Origin: Stackebrandtia endophytica
GTDB lineage: Bacteria; Actinomycetota; Actinomycetes; Mycobacteriales; Micromonosporaceae
DNA: 64,000 nucleotides
Assembly (NCBI RefSeq): GCF_006716355.1
Contig: NZ_VFOW01000001.1
Span: 434,001 to 498,000, forward strand
Reading direction: 5' to 3'
Shown here: positions 1-5,962 of the stretch, piece after piece
Numbering within the stretch: position 1 is the first letter of the stretch
How the letters are laid out: every line of letters begins with the position of its first letter
Made by a program: the position numbers and the translations under genes
The notes under the pieces: generated by a model
Told to the model about the DNA's origin: nothing
Database searches by the model: none
Seen by the model: the letters and a program-made list of their open reading frames with translations, nothing else

Positions 1-1054
1 ATTGGGCGATGCCGTTGGTTCGGGCCTCGGTCAACGAGTCCCCGTTGTAGGCGATCGCTCCGAGTTCGGCGGAGGCGGCTCCGGCGGTGTCGGCCACCAG
101 CTGATGCTTCCTCACCCAGTCGGCGGCGGAGTCCGCCTCGACCTGGTAGCCAGCGGCGGCCAGCGCCTGTCCGGCCAAGCCGGTGCTGTTGGTGTTGGCG
201 GCGGCGGTGGGTCCGGAACCACCGAACGAACCGTCACCGTTCTGAATGGACTTCAACCAGTCGGCGCCCTTGCGTGCCGCCGCCTCGGCGCCGTCGACGT
301 CGTCGAGTGCCGCGGCGGTGAACAACGCCTGCACCGCCATAGCGGTGGAATCGGGGTCCAGGACCGCCGCATCGCCCTGTTCGTCGCAGTCGCCGGTGAC
401 GACGCTGCCGCCGAAGGCGTAGGGGTACAACCGGAATCCGCCGCCCGAGCACTGCTGGTCGATCAGGAAGTCGACCGCGTTCTGCGGGACCCCGCCACTG
501 CGCGACAGTCCCAGGACCGCCAGGGACTGTCCGAAGGTGTTGCTGTTGTCGACCGACGGCGCCGCTACGAGGTCCTTGACCCGGCCGTCCTCCAATCCGG
601 CCTCAGGTCCGGCGATCAGGTCGATGGTCTCCTGTCGGAGGTCGTATTCACCGAACGCGGCGGGGTCGGAGTCGGTGATGACCGCCGCGTACAGCAGTTT
701 CGCGGTGGCACCGGCGACGCGTTGTCCGGGCTGGCCCCACGCGTCGTAGCTGTTGTAGTCGCGGACGTGAAGTTTCAGGCCGTCGGTGATGCGCTGCGCC
801 ACGTCGGGGGCGGCGCCGGTGGCCTCCAAGGCGATGAGTGCGTCGATGGTCAGGCCCCAGTCGGTACCCACCATTCCGGGCATTCCACCGGCGTCATCGA
901 TCTCGCCCGCGAGCCAGTCGGCAGCGGCGACCGCTTCGGCGGTGGGTTCATCGGCGGTGGCGACACCGGGCAACATGACGGCCGCAGCCAATACGGCGAT
1001 ACTGGCGCCGGCGGTGACCGACCACCGTCTGGCACCGGATCCAAGGGCACGCAA
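1..1054 (-). CDS. secreted prenyltransferase/transcobalamin-like repeat protein (C-terminus outside window)
   Basis: The minus-strand reading gives an uninterrupted protein of about 351 residues whose 3' end lies beyond the window edge. The TTG start at 1054 follows a GGAGGA ribosome binding site (1061-1066). The first 33 residues form a Sec signal peptide: an Arg-containing start, a hydrophobic core and an Ala-rich cleavage region. The rest is alpha-helical repeats of the prenyltransferase/squalene-oxidase type, with segments such as MPGMVGTDWGLTIDALIALE and DGSFGGSG. This alpha/alpha-barrel fold is shared with mammalian intrinsic factor and transcobalamin. A cobalamin riboswitch lies just upstream, so I infer a role in extracellular B12 capture rather than terpene chemistry. 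The part that could carry a DUF4430 domain or a surface anchor is outside the window. Confidence 0.82.
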   Translation of the reverse strand, partial: MRALGSGARRWSVTAGASIAVLAAAVMLPGVATADEPTAEAVAAADWLAGEIDDAGGMPGMVGTDWGLTIDALIALEATGAAPDVAQRITDGLKLHVRDYNSYDAWGQPGQRVAGATAKLLYAAVITDSDPAAFGEYDLRQETIDLIAGPEAGLEDGRVKDLVAAPSVDNSNTFGQSLAVLGLSRSGGVPQNAVDFLIDQQCSGGGFRLYPYAFGGSVVTGDCDEQGDAAVLDPDSTAMAVQALFTAAALDDVDGAEAAARKGADWLKSIQNGDGSFGGSGPTAAANTNSTGLAGQALAAAGYQVEADSAADWVRKHQLVADTAGAASAELGAIAYNGDSLTEARTNGIAQ

Positions 1055-1056
1055 AG

Positions 1057-1113
1057 GGGTTCCTCCGAAGGGGGCGGGCCGACGTCGAAACCCGCGGTAT
1101 CCCGGAAGAACCC
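1057..1113 (-). promoter_or_regulatory. Shine-Dalgarno-masking helix, likely riboswitch expression platform
   Basis: On the minus-strand RNA, GGGTTCTTCC (1113-1104) is complementary to GGAGGAACCC (1066-1057), ten pairs with one G-U wobble. The second arm contains the GGAGGA ribosome binding site of the downstream TTG start at 1054. Pairing would hide the site, which fits translational control by the upstream cobalamin riboswitch. The pairing is seen in the sequence. The mechanism is inferred. Confidence 0.6.
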
Positions 1114-1199
1114 TGGATGCGGGGAAAGCCCCGTGGGTTCGGTGAGGATGTCACCGGGCTTCAGACCGCAGACCATGGCGGGCAGAAGCAGTTCTTGGA

Positions 1200-1320
1200 A
1201 TTCAGGTCAGGCATTCCGGCTGTCAGCGTGGTGGCTGAATCACGGTTGCAGGTCAGCGCCGGATTCGCACCGGCTTCCCCTGAGGCTGTTCCTATTCAGT
1301 TGTGGTGTGGCTGTGATCGC
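1200..1320 (-). promoter_or_regulatory. cobalamin (B12) riboswitch aptamer
   Basis: Read on the minus strand, 1280-1241 contains the conserved aptamer core GGGGAAGCCGGTGCGAATCC followed by GGCGCTGACCTGCAACCGTG. The B12-box equivalent (AGCCGGAATGCCTGACC) follows at 1221-1205. These match the adenosylcobalamin riboswitch consensus in order and spacing. The outer P1 boundaries are approximate. It precedes the transcobalamin-like gene by about 150 bases and is expected to reduce its expression when B12 is plentiful. Confidence 0.9.
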
Positions 1321-1391
1321 ATCATATAGCCGTTCGATGGGTCGGCACCAGGGTCGGGCCGAAGCGATCATCGACACACCGGCGACTCGCC

Positions 1392-1889
1392 TCATCCCGC
1401 CAGGACGTTGGCGACCATTCCGGACAGTCGTGTGCGCAGTCTCTCGATGCGTTCGGCTTCGCCGAGCGTGTTGACCGGTTGCACCCGGCGGGGTCGCTTC
1501 AACTGTCGTATGTAGGCGGAGCAGGACAGGTCACTGCAGAAGTAGTTGCCCACGCTGTCGCCCCGGCGGCCGCGCGTACCGGCTTTGATCGCCGTGAACA
1601 GGGTGACGCCGCCGGCGGAGTGCACCGTGTGGCAGAACTCGCACATGGACGAGCGCATCGCTCCGGCGGCGTTGCGGGCCGCGGCGATCCGAAACACCAG
1701 GCCGACCGGTCCGTCGGGCATCGGCGCGACCAGGTAGGCACGCTGCGGGGTCCGCGCGTTGCGCCAGGCGAGAAAGTCCAGATTCGCCCAGGTCAGGTCG
1801 GACAGGTCCGGCAACGGTATCGACGTGGCCTCACGCTTCGAACAGTTGATGAACGAGGTCTGCAGCTCAGTGGCGGTCAGCGGGTTCAT
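1392..1889 (-). CDS. FBP-domain (FusB/FBP-like treble-clef) zinc protein
   Basis: The 165-residue protein begins MNPLTATELQTSFINCSKRE, the usual opening of actinobacterial FBP (fibronectin-binding/FusB-like) domain proteins, so I place the start at 1889. An in-frame ATG at 1925 would add 12 residues. The C-terminal half has a treble-clef zinc finger with CEFCHTV and later FCSDLSC as the likely four cysteine ligands. Relatives of this domain bind elongation factor G and rescue ribosomes from fusidic acid, but most actinobacterial members are uncharacterised. The gene is divergent from the YbaB-like gene at 2036. Confidence 0.75.
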   Translation of the reverse strand: MNPLTATELQTSFINCSKREATSIPLPDLSDLTWANLDFLAWRNARTPQRAYLVAPMPDGPVGLVFRIAAARNAAGAMRSSMCEFCHTVHSAGGVTLFTAIKAGTRGRRGDSVGNYFCSDLSCSAYIRQLKRPRRVQPVNTLGEAERIERLRTRLSGMVANVLAG

Positions 1890-2035
1890 TCCCGCGACGG
1901 TAACCGCCGCGTGGGTGACTGTCATTCGGTTTTCGCCGATCCCGTTTGCGGATTCGCTGCGGACTTTTTGCAACCTTTCGGGCGCACGCTGACCTCGCAG
2001 CACCGTTTCAGACCTTCCAGCCGAAGGGGGCACAC

Positions 2036-2554
2036 ATGTCGGACGGTTACACCGATCTGATGGAGAGGTTGACCATCAGGGCGACCTCACCGGATCACAG
2101 CGTCAAGATCACGTTGAACCGATCGTCGGGGTTGGGGGTCGAGTTGGATCCGGCGCACCTGCGACGTCACAGCGCGACGTCGCTCGCCGACCAGCTGGCG
2201 ACCACATTGGAGAACGTGTTCTCCGCCTATGAACGCGGTGAGCGGCTCGCCGCCGATCGGGCTCTCGGCGACGACGCCGAGAAATACGGCCGGGTGAGTC
2301 GGCAACGGCGTGAGGCTTTCGCGGAGTTGGAGGCCTCGGGGACCTCACGCAACGGCTGGATACGGGTCATCCGCTACTGCGACACCGCGACCGTTCGGGT
2401 CGACGTCGACGCCGCCGCGCTGCGCGACCCGGATCACCGCGCCGTGGCCGACAGCGTCGTCGAGGCGACGCACCTCATGATGGCGCGCCTGGTGAACGAG
2501 CGCATCACGATCATGGTTCGCCGGCTTCGACGGCAAACCACCCCATTCGGATAG
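2036..2554 (+). CDS. YbaB/EbfC-like protein at head of type VII-associated cluster
   Basis: The start ATG at 2036 follows a purine-rich AAGGGGG site. The 172-residue protein looks like two YbaB/EbfC-type halves. In the first, residues 1-70, a short beta region (SVKITLNRSSGLGVELDP) is followed by a helix. The second half (IRVIRYCDTATVRVDVDAAA, then a helix) repeats the pattern. YbaB family proteins bind DNA, and in actinomycetes divergent copies sit beside ESX/WXG100 genes. Only 8 bases separate it from the next gene, so the two probably share a transcript. Its role in the cluster is unknown. Confidence 0.6.
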   Translation: MSDGYTDLMERLTIRATSPDHSVKITLNRSSGLGVELDPAHLRRHSATSLADQLATTLENVFSAYERGERLAADRALGDDAEKYGRVSRQRREAFAELEASGTSRNGWIRVIRYCDTATVRVDVDAAALRDPDHRAVADSVVEATHLMMARLVNERITIMVRRLRRQTTPFG

Positions 2555-2562
2555 GAGACGTC

Positions 2563-3867
2563 ATGACCTCGGTATTCAACGGTGTCGACATGGACACCGA
2601 CACCCTGCGCGGCTACGGCCGCCTACTGTGGCGAGACGCCCTGGACACCGCCCGGACGAGAACCCGAATGACGGAGTCGGCCGGCCTTCCCGGTTGGGTC
2701 TTCGGTGAGCTGCCCGAGTCCGTCGAGTGGCACGGCAACTGGAACCGGTACCTCGACAACCGGCTCGAAGAGGGACTGACACTGGCGACCGAACTGGGTG
2801 AACACGCCGGAAAGATCCTCCAGGTCGCCGCCGATCACTCCTCGGCCGACGAACAGGCCGCCGAGCAGATCGGCGCCGTCGTCGAGTACTCCACCACCGA
2901 CGATTACACGGTTCCGAAGTTCACGAAACACGGTCAACCGTCCAGTCCCGACCTGACCGTGGATACCGGTGAGTACGGGCCGGTCGGCGAGCTGATGCAA
3001 CCGAGCCCGAAGACGGGCATGACCAACCATGTGACGCGGATCCCGTTTCCGAAGCCGAAACCCGGCGACGTGCTCGCGCCCGATCTCGGAATCTCCAAAG
3101 CGTTGATGCACGAGTTCGGCACCCTAGCCGAGGCCACGACGCCGATCCCCGACTTCTCGCAGCAGGCCGAGGGCGATCGGCTGGACCAGGTGATGGCGGA
3201 GCACGGTGCCGACCTGCACGACGCCGAGATGGTCGCGAAGTTCTACGGCGCGGAGATCTCCGACCAGGAGAGTCCGCTGCGCCGATTCATCATTCCCGCG
3301 TGGAAGTCATCGCCCAAAACCATCCGGCAGGCTTCCGACAATCTTCGCGAACTCGGTGGCAACGGGTACTACCAGAGTCTCTCCGGTCACTACGACATCG
3401 ACACCCAGACCGCCGAGGAGGCTTGGGAGAGCGCGGAAGGTTCCAAGGCCTGGTCCTCCTACGCCTCGACCACGGGCGACTACATCAAGACCGTCACTCA
3501 ACGCGTCGACGGGTTGGCGACCTACGGCGGCGACATCGCGGGTCGGTTGCGTTCGATTCGCGACACCTGCGCGGCGGTGGTCTCCCAGAAGGCCCTGGAA
3601 CTGGAGAAGGCCAAAGGCGAGGTCTACAAGGCGATGGGAGACACCGTCGGAGTGCTCAGCGCCGACCCGGTCGGGGCGCCCGCCGCGCTACTGAAGGCCG
3701 CCATCGTCGGCATCACCAACGAGATCCAGAAGGACGTGCTGGCCCAACTGACGGCCAAGTCCGAAACCAGTTCGATCAACGCGCAGACCAACACCGACGT
3801 CTCGCATGACGCCGCACTGACGATCGCCGCACCGTTCCCACGCGGCGAACTCTCCAGATCCTGGTAG
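2563..3867 (+). CDS. large WXG/ESX-like helical protein
   Basis: This is a 434-residue protein with no signal peptide or membrane segment. The N-terminal ~110 residues are helical, with a Trp-rich turn (PESVEWHGNWNRY) resembling the WXG100 hairpin. A Pro- and Thr-rich linker follows. Residues ~280-400 form a second long helical region (EEAWESAEGSKAWSSYAS, then RSIRDTCAAVV) of the same general type. An AGGAGA site lies just before the ATG. I infer a substrate or chaperone-type component related to type VII secretion. No EccC, EccB, EccD or mycosin gene is visible in the window. I cannot assign a named family. Confidence 0.55.
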   Translation: MTSVFNGVDMDTDTLRGYGRLLWRDALDTARTRTRMTESAGLPGWVFGELPESVEWHGNWNRYLDNRLEEGLTLATELGEHAGKILQVAADHSSADEQAAEQIGAVVEYSTTDDYTVPKFTKHGQPSSPDLTVDTGEYGPVGELMQPSPKTGMTNHVTRIPFPKPKPGDVLAPDLGISKALMHEFGTLAEATTPIPDFSQQAEGDRLDQVMAEHGADLHDAEMVAKFYGAEISDQESPLRRFIIPAWKSSPKTIRQASDNLRELGGNGYYQSLSGHYDIDTQTAEEAWESAEGSKAWSSYASTTGDYIKTVTQRVDGLATYGGDIAGRLRSIRDTCAAVVSQKALELEKAKGEVYKAMGDTVGVLSADPVGAPAALLKAAIVGITNEIQKDVLAQLTAKSETSSINAQTNTDVSHDAALTIAAPFPRGELSRSW

Positions 3868-3905
3868 CCGCCTCAACCCACCTCGTATGACAGGAGTTCA
3901 CCGAC

Positions 3906-4295
3906 ATGACCGAGATACCGGGGGACGCACCGTCCGTCACCCTTGAATCCTCCGATGTGTACGGATTCGCGGCGATGCTGCGAGAGCATTCGGCGGCGGT
4001 GTCCGAACAGGTGGCCGCCGCGGTCGACACCTTCGGATCCGCCGAATCCATGCGGGACGACCGGCCGTGGGCGGCCGATCCGCGCAACGAACCGGCACAA
4101 CCGATCGTGGACTACCACGGTGAGGCGATGGAGTTGGCCGTGACCCAGCTGGGAGACGTGGCGACGGGACTGTCGCGATTGAGCGCCCTCACCGCGAAGA
4201 TCGTCGGCAGGTTCCAGACCACGGACGAACTCAACGCCGCCGAACTCGACGAGATCCACGACCTGCTGAACCCGACGGGAAACCGGGAGCGATGA
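3906..4295 (+). CDS. small WXG100-like protein
   Basis: This 129-residue, mostly helical, acidic protein has two long helices around residues 17-45 and 65-100 separated by a loop containing RPWAADP. That layout resembles WXG100/EspB-type secretion substrates, although a strict WXG triplet is absent. An AGGAGTTC site precedes the ATG. Its stop overlaps the next start (ATGA at 4292-4295), which indicates translational coupling with the proline-rich protein that follows. The function is not known. Confidence 0.55.
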   Translation: MTEIPGDAPSVTLESSDVYGFAAMLREHSAAVSEQVAAAVDTFGSAESMRDDRPWAADPRNEPAQPIVDYHGEAMELAVTQLGDVATGLSRLSALTAKIVGRFQTTDELNAAELDEIHDLLNPTGNRER

Positions 4296-5923
4296 CCATG
4301 ACACTTTTCGACTCATTGAGCATCGAGGACCTCCGCGAGGTCGTCGAACCCGACCGGCCGGAGTCGATGGAGCGACAGGCCGGCCGCTGGGCGGCGATCG
4401 GTGACTTCTACACCGGACAGGCCGCTGTTCTCGACGACCACCTGACCGCGATCCGTCCCTCGTGGACGGGATCGGCGGCCGAACGGTTCTACTTCGAGGT
4501 GGAACGTGTCGTCGACGATCTTCGGCTGGCGGCGGAGGTCGCCGAGGGAAACGCGACCGGATGGCTGTCCATCACCGAGCACGTGCGCTACGCGCGAACC
4601 GAGATCATCGCGCTGCACGACGAATGGCTGCTGGTCAAAGCGGAATTGGACGGCGAGGACGACGAGGCGACCCGTGAGACGCGACGGGCCTACGACGACG
4701 CGGCCCGCGCCATCATGACCTTCACCGCCGATGAGACCACCGACGTCTACCTGCGCGAACTGTGGCACCCGGAACCCTTCGAACCGATCGGCCCCGACGG
4801 CGACGACCATCAGGCCGAGTACACCCGACGCTCCACAATGATCACCGAACACGGCAACGAGACGACCGGGGACGATCGCCGGGAACAATCCGAGCCGAAG
4901 GGCCCCGCCGAGAACGAGAACACGACCGAGAACACGACCGAGAACGACGATCGGAACATGATCGACGGTCACGGCCCCCGCGAGGATCGCGACCTCATCG
5001 ACGGTCACGGGCCGGAGGGCGACGAGTTCGTCACCATTCTCAATGGTCCACAGTATGACGCCGTGGACCCGGACGGCCCGCCGTCGTATCGAGAGGAGCC
5101 GATCCTCCAGAATCCGCCGTCGGTGACACCCGTGGCGCCCCAACCGACACCGACCGTCCCGCCCGGCCCGACGGGGCCACCGGCGACCGGGCAGCCGGTC
5201 GTGCCGCCGACGGGTTTCGGCACCCCACCGGGTCTCCACAGAGGATTCACATCGTCGCCGTCGACCGCGCGGAACACCCCGTTCCACACTCCACAACAGA
5301 ACACGGTCCGCCCCGTCATCGGTGCCAGACCCGGACCCTCCGCGGGCATCCCCACCGCCGGCTCGGCCTCCGAGGGACTCAATCGTCCCGTCGTGGGCAA
5401 CCGCCCCGCCTCGGCGAAGGCCGCCACACCCCGCAAGCTCATCGACGGCAAAGGGGTCATCCGCTCCGGCGGCAACCGGACGCCGGTGCGGGGACCGGTC
5501 GCCTCCCGGTCGAGCACTCGGCGACTGCCGCGGGGCGCGATGCTGCCGCAACCGCGCCGACACCGGGCGGTGCCGATCGCCGAAGACGTTCGCAACCTGA
5601 AACGGCGCCGTTCTCGGCCGGAGCAGGACGCCTTCGAGCCCGAAACGACGACGGTGCCCGGAATCATCGACGGCTCCCACACCGCCACACCGATCGATCC
5701 CGGTCCCGTCCTCAACCGACCACCGACCATCCGGGAGGACCCCGACGAGCACGCCACCGTCACCCGACTCTCCGAACGGCCCGAAACCCCGTCGGCCGAT
5801 CAGGAGCTGTGGTCTCCGCCCACCGAGGTGTCTCCCGCCGTGATCACCTCCCGTCGTCCCGACACCGCCAGCCGGCATGACCCCGGAACCCTGTTCCCCC
5901 AACGATCACGGCGTCAGGATTAA
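4292..5923 (+). CDS. WXG-domain protein with long Pro-rich tail and IDG repeats
   Basis: The 543-residue protein starts with a ~150-residue helical domain containing PSWTGSAAERFYFEVERV, a WXG-type turn as in WXG100 and PPE-like proteins. A charged linker and a very Pro/Thr/Arg-rich tail follow. The tail carries a repeated short motif: MIDGHGP and LIDGHGP close together near residues 228-246, LIDGKGV near residue 386 and IIDGSHT near residue 458. No membrane segment or catalytic motif is visible. It overlaps the previous gene by 4 bases. A SARP regulator begins 40 bases downstream on the same strand. I infer a secreted or envelope-associated type VII substrate. Confidence 0.6.
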   Translation: MTMTLFDSLSIEDLREVVEPDRPESMERQAGRWAAIGDFYTGQAAVLDDHLTAIRPSWTGSAAERFYFEVERVVDDLRLAAEVAEGNATGWLSITEHVRYARTEIIALHDEWLLVKAELDGEDDEATRETRRAYDDAARAIMTFTADETTDVYLRELWHPEPFEPIGPDGDDHQAEYTRRSTMITEHGNETTGDDRREQSEPKGPAENENTTENTTENDDRNMIDGHGPREDRDLIDGHGPEGDEFVTILNGPQYDAVDPDGPPSYREEPILQNPPSVTPVAPQPTPTVPPGPTGPPATGQPVVPPTGFGTPPGLHRGFTSSPSTARNTPFHTPQQNTVRPVIGARPGPSAGIPTAGSASEGLNRPVVGNRPASAKAATPRKLIDGKGVIRSGGNRTPVRGPVASRSSTRRLPRGAMLPQPRRHRAVPIAEDVRNLKRRRSRPEQDAFEPETTTVPGIIDGSHTATPIDPGPVLNRPPTIREDPDEHATVTRLSERPETPSADQELWSPPTEVSPAVITSRRPDTASRHDPGTLFPQRSRRQD

Positions 5924-5962
5924 GGTCTTTGACGGGCGGCGGGTTCGTGCTTCCATTGTGCA

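Noticed and set aside
2-1474. A long plus-strand open frame across the left end
   Set aside because: Its translation is low-complexity and Gly/Val/Arg-rich. The minus strand encodes a convincing signal-peptide protein with a riboswitch and ribosome binding site.
4313-5902. A 529-codon minus-strand frame across the WXG/Pro-rich gene
   Set aside because: It is the high-GC shadow of the plus-strand gene. The composition is Arg/Gly-rich with no start signal or domain.
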